Assembly: GCA_037954325.1 (NCBI GenBank)
Contig: JBBMNZ010000036.1
Span: forward strand, 1,822,001 to 1,886,000
Direction of reading: 5' to 3'
DNA length: 64,000 nt
DNA from: Fistularia commersonii
Lineage: Eukaryota; Chordata; Actinopteri; Syngnathiformes; Fistulariidae
The notes under the pieces are model-generated. The model was not told the origin of the DNA and did not search any database. It worked only from the letters and a program-made list of their open reading frames with translations. A program made the position numbers and the translations under genes. Of this stretch, positions 1-13,300 are shown one piece after another. The first letter of the stretch is position 1, and each line of letters opens with the position of its first letter.

Positions 1-287
1 CTCGGCGTCTCGGGCTTGTACTTTGAAAAGTAAGGAATCTAAGGGATCTAATTCCCACCATCTGAGCCATTTTGCACTTTTCATTTAGAACCACCATCTT
101 CAACCTCTGACTGAACCGACAACTGGGGTTCTCATTTTTGGGGGTCGAACATGCGTTTCAGACCGCTATATTTTTGAGGAATTTAAGCCGAAACTGTGAA
201 ATCCATTCAAATTATATCCCGGGGATTTTCCATTCATGGTTTAATAATTAATTTCTTTTCATTTATGTGTTTCATGAACTATTAAAG

Positions 288-412
288 ACCCTTCTCTGTC
301 TATCACACTCCTGATTTGACATCCTTCGCTCTCTCTATTTCTGCCCCAACCTGTCGAGGCAGAAGGCCGCCCATGTTGCGGTCTGATACGTGTCAGGTTT
401 CTGTCATCCGAT
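288..412 (+). repeat. Fragment of a teleost LINE 3' region
   Basis: This stretch carries the wording ccccaacctgtcgaggcag followed by aaggccgcccat and a later ggtttctg. I recognise this as part of the 3' untranslated region of a LINE (L2/Rex1-like) that is very common in fish genomes. A second, longer copy lies at 7085-7965. It sits downstream of the last KIF26A exon in this window, in the intron that leaves the left edge. The exact LINE clade is from memory. Confidence 0.5.
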
Positions 413-662
413 CGCAGCACAATTCAAATATATCCACAAAATAATAATTTCATAAGATTACATTTAGAATCTGCAGGTGGTTGAGGCGAGATGTTTTCGG
501 CTCCTGCTAATTTCTTAGGTTTTAGTTTTATTTGTCTTGCAATTGCTGTGTCTTTTGAGTTCCCGCTGAGTGATTTTCTGCGGCGTCGTTTCAAAAACCT
601 CCTCACGTCCTGTATCTGATTTCATCTGCCACTCGGCAGCTGTGACCCGGGACCTTTCGTAC

Positions 663-2030
663 CTGTACGGGACGTGTTTGGCCCCGTTGACGAGGGCGAG
701 GACCACGTTTCCTAGAGCTGAAAGAGACAGGCAGCGAGCCCCGCCACCCTCTCTGGTCCTGCTGATGTCCGTCTCGCAGCTCCCCAAGTCCAGGAGGTGA
801 AGACGGCTACGGCCAGACACTGCGGACATTTGAAGGTCAAACCACAGTTGAAGAGGAAATTTAAATTAAACTTTTTTTTTTTTTAAATTTCAAGTAGCTT
901 CCGTTTTCCAATTTTATTTCTGTACATTTTCTTTAATATTCAGAAATTGAATTATAAATAGTTGATTTTGCTGAATAATTTATTTGTTTGAATCTGGATT
1001 TTATGAAATTGCTTTGATTTTAAATGAAAATAGATTTTGTTTTAATGTGTTTAATTGTGTTGTTGTATTTTAGACGAAATTTTCCTGATTATATTTTTCT
1101 TTCTATTTTTTTGCTTATATGCTGATGACTTGTTTATCATCAAAACATTGGGAAAAGGAAAAGGGTAATGAATTCATTGGCATCAAATTACCAGAGAATA
1201 TTCATAAGGAATAAGTAAAAACTTGCAAAGTTGAAGCAAAATAGCAAAATTTTCTCTGAAGATCGTGATTTTTTTTTATTGATATTTTTGCTTCAAAGGT
1301 TTTTTTTGCATGAAATGTACAAAAACAAAAGAAAAATTGCAAATAACTGACAAATGATGCAGAAGTGTGTGATCCAGCTCTCTGCTTGTGCTGGTATGTC
1401 AGAGGAATGATGGCGTTAATGACCAACTTCCTGCGTCAGCACGATACACAAAGTGCTGACGGCGTCTGAACGCACACTTCTCCAGCCTTCGCTGGGTAAA
1501 CACTCGCCTTCTGCCTCATTAGACATGCAGATTCATTCCAGCAGCACTTGAAACACTAATAAGTTTGCCGCTGTGACGGGCGGCTCGGGGTGCGGGGGGT
1601 GGGTTGGGGTCGGGGTGGAGGCGCGGACACGTCAGCAACTCCGAGTGAAGCTAATTAGCAGCTCCGCGTTTGGATATTAATATCAAGGGTGCAAAAGAAG
1701 AGCTAACGGCCGGCCAGACATCTGGATTTTGCCGCCACCGTCTCACTCAAGCCTCACACATAACCTTTGCCGTATCTTTCCGTGGGAAAATACAAATTTT
1801 CTACTTTTTAAAAAAATGTATTTTATTTTATTTTATTTTATTTTATTTTATTTTATTTTTACCATTTTGTCACTTTCATCTTGTATATGTATATGTCTGT
1901 ACGGTGTTCTTGAGTGTTGACTAAGTTGCCTTGAAAAAAAAAAAAATCATTATTATAAGAATTATTAGCTGTCGATAATGATAATAATAATAATAACAGC
2001 AATAATAATAATTATTATTATTACTATTCT

Positions 2031-2061
<31 letters not shown>

Positions 2062-5000
2062 AATATTATTATTATTATTATTATTAATAATTATAATAAT
2101 AATATAGTAATAATAATAATAATAATTTCATTATTATATTATATTATATTATATTATATTATATTATATTATATTATATTATATTATATTATATTATATT
2201 ATATTATATCAGAATTATTATTACTTCTTTTCATTAAAAAATACCAGAAAATGCCAACAGTATTTCTTAATAAATCTTGTTGTCCCAACTGAGAACCAAG
2301 GACCCCAAGGACCAAGGGAATGTTCCTGTCGACCCTCTCTGACCTGCCGCCTTGTTGCTTTTGTCCAGCCTCTCCTGGTAGAGGTGAAGGGTGAACAGGA
2401 AGTGCGAGTTCCTGCGGGCCTCCTGGTCGTTCGGGGTCTGGCTGCTCCTCCTCGCTGCCAGGGCGGCGTCCAGGAAGAAGGCGGCTCGCTCCGCGCTCGG
2501 CGCCCGTAACTCCGTCTGGTTCTGCAGCTGACGGACGGAGCAGGAGAGAAGAACCAACTGGACTATAAATCACGGAACGGCGGTGCCGTAATTTGATGTG
2601 TTTGGAGAAAAGCCGACCTGGGAGCCACAGACCGGGTCTTCCTGCAGTGACACGGTTGCGGTGGCGGCGGGCCCGTCGTGCTGAAGGTCGGCCAGCAGGT
2701 CGCTGAGCGTCTCGTCGCGACCCCAGATCTCAACGGCCGACACTCGGACGCCAAATACCGAGCCGACCTTCTCTTTCCTCTCCTGCAGTACCGCGAACAA
2801 CCAGGAGATGGCGGTAGGGGCCACGCCCAGGCTTTGCGTGGAGCAGTCTCGGCCAATCATGGTGTAGGTCTTACCTGGGGACGGGGGCAGGGGGACTCTC
2901 AGAAATAATTGTGCATGTGTGTGTATAGGTGTGTGTGTGTGTGTCTGAGATTACCCAGATTGGCGTGTCCATAACAGAAGATGCAGCCATCAGCTCCGTT
3001 CACCACCGACTGGACGACGTCCACCAGCGTCCCAGAACACACCTCGGCCTATCAGGACGCAGGACCAGCGAGCATCAGCAGGTCACAAAGACCACATTCT
3101 CTACAAAAGCTATTTACTGACAATTGTTTCAGGAAAAGTTGTAAAGTTCCCTTGATTTTTTTTGTACTTTTTTCAGGTTATTTTTTTCTCAAGTTAAAAT
3201 ATTATGGAGGAATTTCTGTTTTCACTTTCAGGATATTTCCTGTTAATTTTATGCTCATTTAAGGAACTTTAAGCTGTTTGGGTTTTTTTTTGTTTGTTTT
3301 AGAAAGTATTATATATTACTGCAGATAATATTGAAGATTTTTTTACAGTTTTTTTTACATGAATCTAGTAGGTTTTAAGAAATGTATTTCTGTATTTCCA
3401 ATTTTAGTAAGAATCTATTAATTTATTCACTTTTATTTTGTTTGCATATTTCAAAAATAATTTCAGACAAATTTCAGGTCATTTCCTTTAAGTCACAGCA
3501 AGTGATACTGAAACATTCTCTACAAAAGCTGTTTACTGACAATTGTTTGAGGAAAAGTTGTAAAGTTCTCTTGATTTTTTTTGTACTTTTTTTCAGGTTA
3601 TTTTTTTCTCAAGTTAAAATATTATGGAGGAATTTCTGTTTTCACTTTCAGGATATTTCCTGTTAATTTTATGCTCATTTAAGGAACTTTAAGCTGTTTG
3701 GCTTTTTTTTTGTTTGTTTGTTTTAGAAAGTATTATATATTACTGCAGATAATATTGAAGATTTTTTCACATATTTATTTTACATGAATCTAGTAGGTTT
3801 TAAGAAATGTATTTCTGTATTTCCAATTTTAGTAAGAATTTATCAATTTATTTACTTTTATTTTGTTTGCATATTTCAAAAATAATTTCAGACAAATTTC
3901 AGGTCATTTCCTTTAAGTCACAGCAAGTGATACTGAAACATTCCTCGATATATGCTGATAAATTTCCAGGTGGCCACGAGAACATCGCGTCCCACCTGAG
4001 AGGCGTCCGGGGGGAAGATGGCGTCGAAGGCGAAGGTCTTGGGCGCCGAGGACGACGACCTCCTCTGGACCTCGCAGACGTTCAGCTGCTTCTTCCTGCC
4101 GTCCACCTTCAGGAAGGACGTGGACTCGGGCGACTCGCCTCTGTTCGCCGAGCAGATCCGGATCATGACTCGCACCTGGAGGACGGGAAGTCCACGTAAA
4201 ACACCCAGCTCACTTCTTGCTCTGATATTCTTAAAAAAAAAAAAATTCTTGAGCACTTTTATGTTTTTTCCTGCTTTCCTCCCACTATGCTTTCTTTTGT
4301 CCGGATGAAAGATGTTAGGTCTCACCTTCCCCATCCCCGGTGTGTCCTTGACCTTTGACCCCGCCCGCAGGAGGCAGGGAGGGACGGCTGGCGGCGAGAG
4401 CTCCAGGGCGCCGCTGAAACCGCCCGCGTACAGCTGCGGTCCCTGAGCATCGCTGGGGGGCGAGGGGGGGCCTTGACGGGACTTCTTCCTGCGGGACAGA
4501 CTGAGCTTCTGAGCCGCCCTGGAGACACAAACACAGCGCGGTGAATGTCAGAACCAAACACCGACAGACATCCCGGACCTCAGAAGAGATGGACCTCGTC
4601 TCAGAAGTGATCACCAACCAGGACCTGGGAGCCGTTTATGTGCTGGACACAGTCTGTGCGCGGGACATTGTCTCTGAACTGGACATCGTCCATGACCTGG
4701 ACACATTCTATCAGCCAGACATCGTCTGTGTGATGGACGATATTCACTTCATACATTGTGTCCAGGTCACAGTCCAAGAGTTGGACACAGTCTACGACTG
4801 CGAGCCAATTGCAGCCCTCAGAACAATATTTTGTGCCCCCCTGCCTGAAATCAAACCTTTGTGTTCGTGCAGCCTGCGTGTTTTTTCTCACATGCATCTG
4901 GGGGTTTTATACAGTGGGTTTCAAAAAAACAGTGGCAAGGAAAAAATGAAAAAGTAACTTTGCGATGTATTTTTTGTTTCAAAATTTCAAATTTAAATGA

Positions 5001-8000
5001 TTTTTGGATGAAAAAACATCTAGTGGCATTGTTAAAAACAATCTTTTGTTTTCCTATTTCTATAAAAAACGCACAAACGATAGAAAAAAAAAACAGGCAA
5101 AATTAAAAAGATTGATTTAATAACCAGAATAGCCTTGTGAACATTACACCTCCTCTTATACATGCTACCAATCCATTTTCTATTAAAGTCTAGTGGCAAA
5201 TTTTCCCACAGGGACAAGATTTTCTCTTTAAACTCAACGATATTTTCAGGGTGTAATTTCATCGATTCTTTTTTAACATTCATTTGTAATATTAATTCGT
5301 CATGTGTTTTTTTAGAGGAGCAGTTCATTACATATAAAGATTTTTATATGTAATGTTTACCTCCTTTACACCAAAACAAAGGACAAATTTGGACTTATTG
5401 TTACTTCTAGGTAATGATTTTACCAGTCCAGCCCCCTTGACATCAAATTAGGCTGTACGTGGCCTCCGGACCAAAATGAGCTTGACACTCCTGGTCTACG
5501 ACCTTGACATGATCTCTGACCTGGACGTCATTCATTCATGCGTTTTCAACGCTCCGGTTTTTGCCAGTAGGCGGAGAGAACCCGCACAAGCACGGTGAGA
5601 ACATCCACACAGAAAAGTCTTTGTTAGCGTTGGGGATTGATTTGCCGTTCAATGTACAATTGCTGAACACGGCCTTGACTCAACTTGATTTTTCATCATT
5701 TTGCCGGCGATCCTCTAAAACCGAAGGTGAAGACCAAGACGTACAGCCGCCACGATCCCCCCCCCCCGTCCTTCTCACTCACACGGCGGCCAATCAGAGC
5801 GCGGTGTGTGTAATTACAACCTCCGCAAGGGACACCGGGGGTTTGACCGCCGGGAATAGACTGCGAGAGGAAGTGTCCTTGTGCCGCTTCCAGCCGAGGA
5901 CATTTCAACGCCGAAAGGATTTCCCAAGATTGTCAGGACGTTCCAGGATTGTCAGGATATTCCAGGACTGCGAGGGTATTTTTCGAGGAGCCTTCTGGAA
6001 CAGCCGAAGCCTCGGGACTCTACGCGTATTCCAACGCAATTTTCTTATATTTGGAAAATTATTATTTCATAAAAGTTAATGAGAGGACCTGCAGGTATTC
6101 CCTTCTTTCAGATGTTTTGTTTTTTTTACCTCTCGTACTTTATCACCCAGGTTACGAGACAACTTCCTCCAGAAAATTTTTGGTGGCGATAATTAAAATT
6201 TTAGTCGCCTTACTTTCCCCCCGTCAGTATTTCGACTCCTGCGAGCCGAGACAGTTTAACGGAGTTAATGGACTGTGAAATATCGGAGCGTCTCGGAGGG
6301 ACGAACCCCGGGCTCGGAGGCAGGAAACGAGCTGGGAAACCAATGGGAGACGTCTTTTATTAAAGAGCAGGAGGGTAATTTAGTTTTATTTTTACGACCA
6401 AACATTAAACTAAAGACTCTCCCGGTGAATCGACTCGCTCGCTGCTCGGTCCGAGGCTCCGCCGTTAATTCGTCTCTCCGGTTCCGGGGATTCGGACGAG
6501 AGGCCTGGACTTCGTCGGCGACATTTAAACCGGATTATCGTCCGGGGACCCGGGACGCATCCGGACAACGCGGAAGTGGTGAGGAATCTGAAAATGCCTG
6601 AAATGTTTACCAGTTTCTAATCGGATAATCCGATTTCTGTCTTCATTTTGCGTTTCCGGCTGTTTAAATAAAGATCATATCGTCCTGGTTTCGATCACGA
6701 CAATTGTTGTGATTAACCGATTCATATTATGTCAATTCTTGCTTGTTATGCTGAATATGCCTCTGGAAGTGCTTCCAGATGAGATTTTGAGGTAGTTTCT
6801 TGCTCTTTCGTCTCAACAGTCTGCAGATTTAGAGGTGTTTTGTGCAGATTTCAAGGTTATTTCTGTTACATGCAGGTAATTTTCCATCATGGCTTCAAGG
6901 AACACGCTGGTGACACCAAGTGACAGACATTAAGCATCAGGCCGTCTGATGACGATGAAATGCTCGCATCCCCTCTGGTGACTGCAAGGACTCAGAGATT
7001 GATTTACAATTTCTTGGGTAGTTATCCATTATCACCATTTTTCAATTTAGTCAATCCTAAATGTGACTAGACTGACGGCGCCATCATTCCTCAAAGAACT
7101 CTTAGAACCCTACCGCCCGGGTGGATCCCTGGGCTACTTGTGGTCCCTGGAGTCCCTAAAACCAGGATGAGAGCCAGAGCATTCATTTACCGCGCTCCTC
7201 TTCTGCTCTTCTGTGGAACAGTCTTCCCATATCGATCCGGTAAGAACAGACTTAAAACCATTCTTTTGGAGAAAGCTTAGAGTTAACCCTAACCCTAACC
7301 CACTTGTTGTGCCGCCATAGGCTCACTGTGCTGAGGAATACCCAATGTTTTACTTGTATGCTTGTATCTTCCCTCAAGTCCTTGGGCTCTCATGTTTTGC
7401 GGTTTGATCTGCTGCAGCGGTTTTACCGAGCTTCCACCATCATTACTTTTTTCCTCCCGATCAACTCATCCATTTGCATAACAAGCCACCACAAGCAAGA
7501 CCCGCCTAAAGCCCAGGCAGTCATATTCAGAAACTCCGCAGCGGTCGCTAGAACTGAAGAAGCCTCTGGAATGAGGGCTGAAACGTCTTCAAGTGAAGAA
7601 ATTCAAATCCGGTTGCCGCGACAAGAAGATTTTGACAAGAATTAACGGTAGTATTCTATCATTCCAGCTGTTACCAAGTAACTGTCAGGGCTACTGTCAT
7701 TATCAGTAAGAGAGCATCTGTGCCTTTTACCCCCAACCCTCTTTTTCAGACTATTACTTTCTATCTCTATCCAACTCTTTCTCTTTCTACTTCAGCTGAT
7801 CAAGGCAGAAGGCCACCAGGTTGAGCTGGGATCTGTCCCAGTCAGGTGAATGTTGGGTTTCTGTAAATTATCCCAAAGACATTGGTAAGCTGCGCTAAAC
7901 GGACAGTGCCATCAGACAACTGTTGCGAATCGGCGCCACATAAATAAAATCTAACTTAACTTGACGGACATTGGCCGCTCTGATCTGCATACTGATTGAA

Positions 8001-10183
8001 ATGAACTCGGGTTTTCATGTGAACACAAGAGAATTAATAGATTTAAACATGTTGTCAGTGCATCCTGGTAAGTTTTTGAGTCGTTCTCGTCTCGCCACGT
8101 AAACACAACGAAACCAGGCGACCGTCTTCGGATACTCACACGTCCTTCCAGTCCATTATCCGCTCACAGCCGCGACGTGGAACCGGGTCCGACTTCGCCT
8201 CCACTCACCATCCCCTTGCGGCTTTGCGGCGGAGGAATCCTGGGTCTGCGGGGCTGATTTGTTTTGTTGAACGTCCGGCGCCACGTGGAGACGGAAGGCA
8301 AAACATGGCGTCCGCAATGTCAGGGGTTCGCTTTGGAAACCGATGTAAAGGGTCCGATTTCGCGATCAATGCATTGAGGACCGTCCGACGGCATCACGTC
8401 AGAGTCATTTTCAGTTTGTTCATCGTGATTCTATGATCTCTTGGGATTTTTAGTTGATCTTGACGTAAACTCCTTCACCAAGTCTCTTTATCATTAACTC
8501 CCACGACGTCCGACGGCAAACATCCATCCGGCGAGAGTCCGATTCTCTGGAGTTTCGATTTCTCTTGGTGTAAAGAATGCTTTTACAAAACAGTGAACTT
8601 TTAGATGGGAGTCAAAACTTCTCACAAGATTAAATTTTTCCTGATTTTTTTTTTTTTTACATTTTTTTAAACTATTTCTGTGCTTGACAACCACCACCAA
8701 CTGTTTGAGTCTAAGGTTCAATGTACAAAAAGTTTTTGGGTGACTTCACTGATTATAACTACGATCAGGTCCAACAACCAACGAAAAACTGGGAAAGGTT
8801 TAATGAAACCGCGGTCTGAATTTCAGTCGCTACGTCACTGTCCAATAACAAGAAGCACATCGCCAAGGAAACTTGTTTTAATCGATATCATTGGCTGTGT
8901 TTAAGCCAGACTCACCGAGCTGCTTGGGGAAGTAGCGCCAAACACTCTTAAAACTGCGAAAACTTTCTCCAAAAATGTCAAGCGGCATGAATTTATCCTT
9001 ATTGTGTAAATTTCTGTTTCAACGACGTTACCAGACGAGTTTGGGAAACTTTCCGCGCAAAGGAGTGACTCTCCGCCTCTTTGGAACATCTTTTCATCAT
9101 GTTCATCCGGTGCGCTTGACGACGCTCAACAAAACTCCTTGGAAAATCTGACCGCTTCTTCGGCCGGGTTTGTCTAACAGGAAACGATAAATACTCCTGG
9201 GGATCGAGGAGAGGGCTTCACTTCGTCGGCTTCGTCAATCCGAACGTCGCCTGGCATTTGAGGTGATGCGTAAAAGTCTTCGCGACGGTCTTTTCCCGTG
9301 GAATCCCTACTCGCGGGATTCCGGATATTCCAACAGGTCCCCCCCGCCTCTGCCGCCGCCCGCTTACGTCGGAATATTGGCTTCCCCTCAACCTTGCAAA
9401 CTCCAAAGTCCATCCATCATGTGCGGCAGGACGCTCGGTGGAGCAGAGTTGCTCCGTGCGGCTGCAAGTTAGCGGCGGAGAAAGCCCCAAGGTGCCCGAG
9501 CATGATCCTGCTGAAATCCCGCAGGTTTTACAATAAGGTTTGGTTTAGAAATGAAAAAAAAATCCATCTTTCTTTATCCCTGAAGTCCTTCCTGTTTGTT
9601 TCTTAAAGAAATTCAAGGCTCCAAAATTCTTTACTTCTCCTTCTCCATCTTCCCATCTTCATTCATCACGCCTTTTTCTTCCCTGTATTTCTTTCCTCCT
9701 ACCTGTTTTTGTCCTTTACCTTCCCTCCCTCTTGTCTCTTCGCACTGTTCGGACTCCTGCAGTATCGCAATCCTTCTTCTTTTTTTTCTTCTTCTTCCAC
9801 CCCTCCCTCCCCCCTGCCCTCCTCCTCCCCACGCCCCCCCTTCTCCTCCTCCAGGAGGGAGCGAGGGATGAAGATGGAGATGAAGGAGAGAAGCGGCAGC
9901 AGGATGAAGAGGAGGGAGGAATAAAAGGATCAAATACAGAGGTGTGAATAAACGACTGAATGGGAAGCGGGTGGATTCCTGCCTCTCACCGCGGTTGTTG
10001 CCGGGAAACACTGGCGATGCTCCAAACCCCCTCCCTTCCTCTCCACCTCTCCATCCCTCCCTCCGTCCATCCCTCCTTCACCTTCGCTCCCTCTCTCTTT
10101 CTCTTTTCACAGCTCCACCTCCACGACATGTCAATACACAGCAGCTGTGAAAACCGCTGTTCGTCGCGGACACACACCCACGT

Positions 10184-10236
<53 letters not shown>

Positions 10237-10308
10237 TGACATGCAGCATGAATACTTCATGAGATGACAAACACCCCCACTGCTGGACTTCAAAGATACA
10301 CTTGCACC

Positions 10309-10339
<31 letters not shown>

Positions 10340-13300
10340 TGCGTGTGCGTGACTGGTGTGTGAGCATGTGTGTTTTTGTGTGCGTGTGTGTATGTGTGTG
10401 TGTGCGCACGCACGTGCGTGTCTGTTGTGTGTGCGTGTGTGTGTGTGTGTGTGTGTATGTGAGTATGTGTGTGTGTGGCTGACAAATCTCGACAGAAAGC
10501 ATAGTCACCCACAACATAAATTATTTCTAATTAAAAATAAAATATCTTTCGATATAATTCAAAATTGAACTCACATTTAATATTTAAAAAATGTTTGATA
10601 ACAACAAGTACATATAATTCGCCTGTGAGAAAATTAACTTTTTGCAAGAGGATAATTTGTAATCAGAAATTGAACCATAAATTATTAAGTCGCAGAAACT
10701 GTCCATAAAAATTAGAAATTCATTTTGATAATTAAGTTTGAAGATATATCTCGAAAAGGAAAAGAGACAGTTTTGTTTGAAATGTCATTGAAAACATGAT
10801 TTTTTTTTTTTAATATAATTTGCAAAACAGAAATGAATTGGAAAAAAACAAAAAAAAAAACACTTAAAAGAATAAAAAAAAATCCCTGGATGATGAGCTG
10901 CATGATAGTGTCTCAATCAGGTGGCTGTTACAGATCAATAAATCAGTAAATCATGTCAGCGGTGAGGAGGAAGTATGTGTCGATCAATACCCCCAAACGA
11001 CCAGATCAATAATATCCGGCAGCTGCCTGTCAGTCCCCCAGCCATTCCTCCTCCATCATGATGAAACAGGTTTTCTGCCCCGTAAAAAAAGACATAACAA
11101 AGGACAACCTCATAATGGTGAATGGGCTCCCCTTAGCGTTAGCGGCTGAGCTGCCATGCAAGGCGCTAACCAAACAATTTCATTGATGTTGTCCTGAAAT
11201 TCCAGGAAAAAAATTAATAGAATCACCAAAACCCCTTTTTTTTCTCGAGACGGCGTTTTTTTCATCCTCAATGTCAGTTAATTATTGTTTTTTTTTTTTT
11301 ATTTTCAAGAAAAACTGAATAGAGACACAGAAAAGATAGGGAAAACTTTCATAGTTAAAAAAAACAAAACGTATGGCTTTTTAAAGTGGTGGGAAAATAT
11401 CAGTTTGATTTGATTTATTCATTCATTCATGCATTATCTATCCGCTTATTCCACACTCAGGGTTGCACGACTTTGCTGCGGAAATCAGAGAATCCCGAGG
11501 AAAGCCACATCGACACAGGGAAAACACGCTAATTTCACACGGAAAGGCTCCCGGCTGGACTGGAACGAGGGACCATCTTACCCTGAGACCAAAAGCGCTA
11601 ACCTGACATGTGGTTTCGAAGGATGACCTAATTTGACATGGTCATTTCCTGCTCTGGAGATAGAAAAATGGCATGACAAACATCTTTAAGCCCCGTTGGC
11701 ATGACGACGTTGCCTTTCAGCTTTCAGTCGCTCTTCACAAAACAGTTCCACAAAAATGATCTCCATGCAAACGCCAGAAACGCTCTGACAGGCTAATACT
11801 TAGCACTGTGATTTTGGAGCCTGTTTCTGCGTTGTTCCATTTTCAGGCACCGCAAACGCCAGGACGGACGGTCAAACTGCAACTTATATTTTGTGTTTTT
11901 ACCCTGAAACGTAAAAACTGAGCCCTTATTATGTTGCAAAGCTAAACAGCAGCCAACTGCTCTCTTGAATTTAAACTACATCATCCGCAAATGTGCACAG
12001 TTCTTCTGTTTACCGAGCATATACCCTTTGGAGCCCCACAAAACTGCAGAGCACACAGCCCCATTCTCCCAGATATCTTTCCAGATATCTCATTTGAATT
12101 TTGAATACTGAATTGATCCCTTTCCGAGAAATTATTCTCTGCAATTTCCCCCATCATGGATGAACCATGAGTGGTGGGCAGACACTTAAGCAGCAGCCGC
12201 GGAGCTGATAGGGGTTTGGCGACCGGCTCAAGGAACCAGGAATCAAATCAGGAGCTGAGGGAACCTTCGGTCTTTCCCACCCGAGCCACATTATACACAT
12301 AATACATTTAAATGAAAACAAGACGAGTCATTTTTCTTTGACTTTAGCAGTTCCTCCCATTTTATATGTGACTCTCCTCCTTCTGCATCTGATAGAAATC
12401 ATGTTTGTTTGTTTTTCCCGGCCAGCCGTGTTAGAGGATGCTATCAAGTCTCTTCAGGACCCATTTCCACCTTCTGGTGATTTAAATGTAATGTGGTTTA
12501 TAGAAGGTCACCTGTGCTGTTTATCGTAGCATGAGAAAAAAATTCAAAATTCAGAAAAGTAAGTCCCACATTGTATGAGTACAGAATGAATGCTATACAG
12601 GACTGCCTCAGAAAATTAGAATATTGTGATAAAGTTCTTTATCTTCTGTAATGCAATAAAAAAAACAAAAATTACTTTTTCATGATATTCTAATATTTTG
12701 AGATAGGATTTTTGAGTTTTTTTTACGATGTAAGCCATAATCAGCAGTATTAAAATAATAATAGGCTTGCAAAATTTTAGTTGCTTTGTAATGAATCCAG
12801 AATGTATGACATTTTTGTTTTTGTAATTGCATTACAGAAGATAAACAACTTTATCGCAACATTCTAATTTTCTGAGACAGTCCTGTATATAAACAATGAA
12901 TAAAAATTGGGGAACTTTTGCTAATTGTTACGTTAAATATAAGTAAATGTCTGTCGGCCTCAAACTTGAACGATTCCACTTCCGATCATTACATGTTGAC
13001 GTATTTGTGACAACAAATCAGACGTGAAACAAAATTGTAACTGATATTACACGTGGTGTTGGCGGCCTGCAGGAGGCGCTGGTGAGCAGGCGGGTGAAGG
13101 TCACATCTTGGTGCATTAATGCAGCTCCAGATCACATTAATCCTGCTGCGTTTCCATTCGGTGATGCAGGGAAAAGAGAAGCTCCGCAGGCCAGGATGTC
13201 GATACGGAGACACGGGCCCAAAGCCAGAGAGCACTCTGAGTCTTCTTTGATTTCCTGCTCCGCTCTGTGTTTTATAGCGCAACAAAAAAAAAGGAAACAG

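Noticed and set aside
7284..7301. Three TAACCC units, telomere-like
   Set aside because: Only three units, embedded in a degenerate LINE 3' region whose consensus has similar wording here. Not an interstitial telomere.
10078..10568. Cys-Val and His-Thr rich open frames
   Set aside because: Produced by CA/GT microsatellites. The same applies to frames at 29.0, 30.2, 32.8, 37.2 and 55.1 kb.
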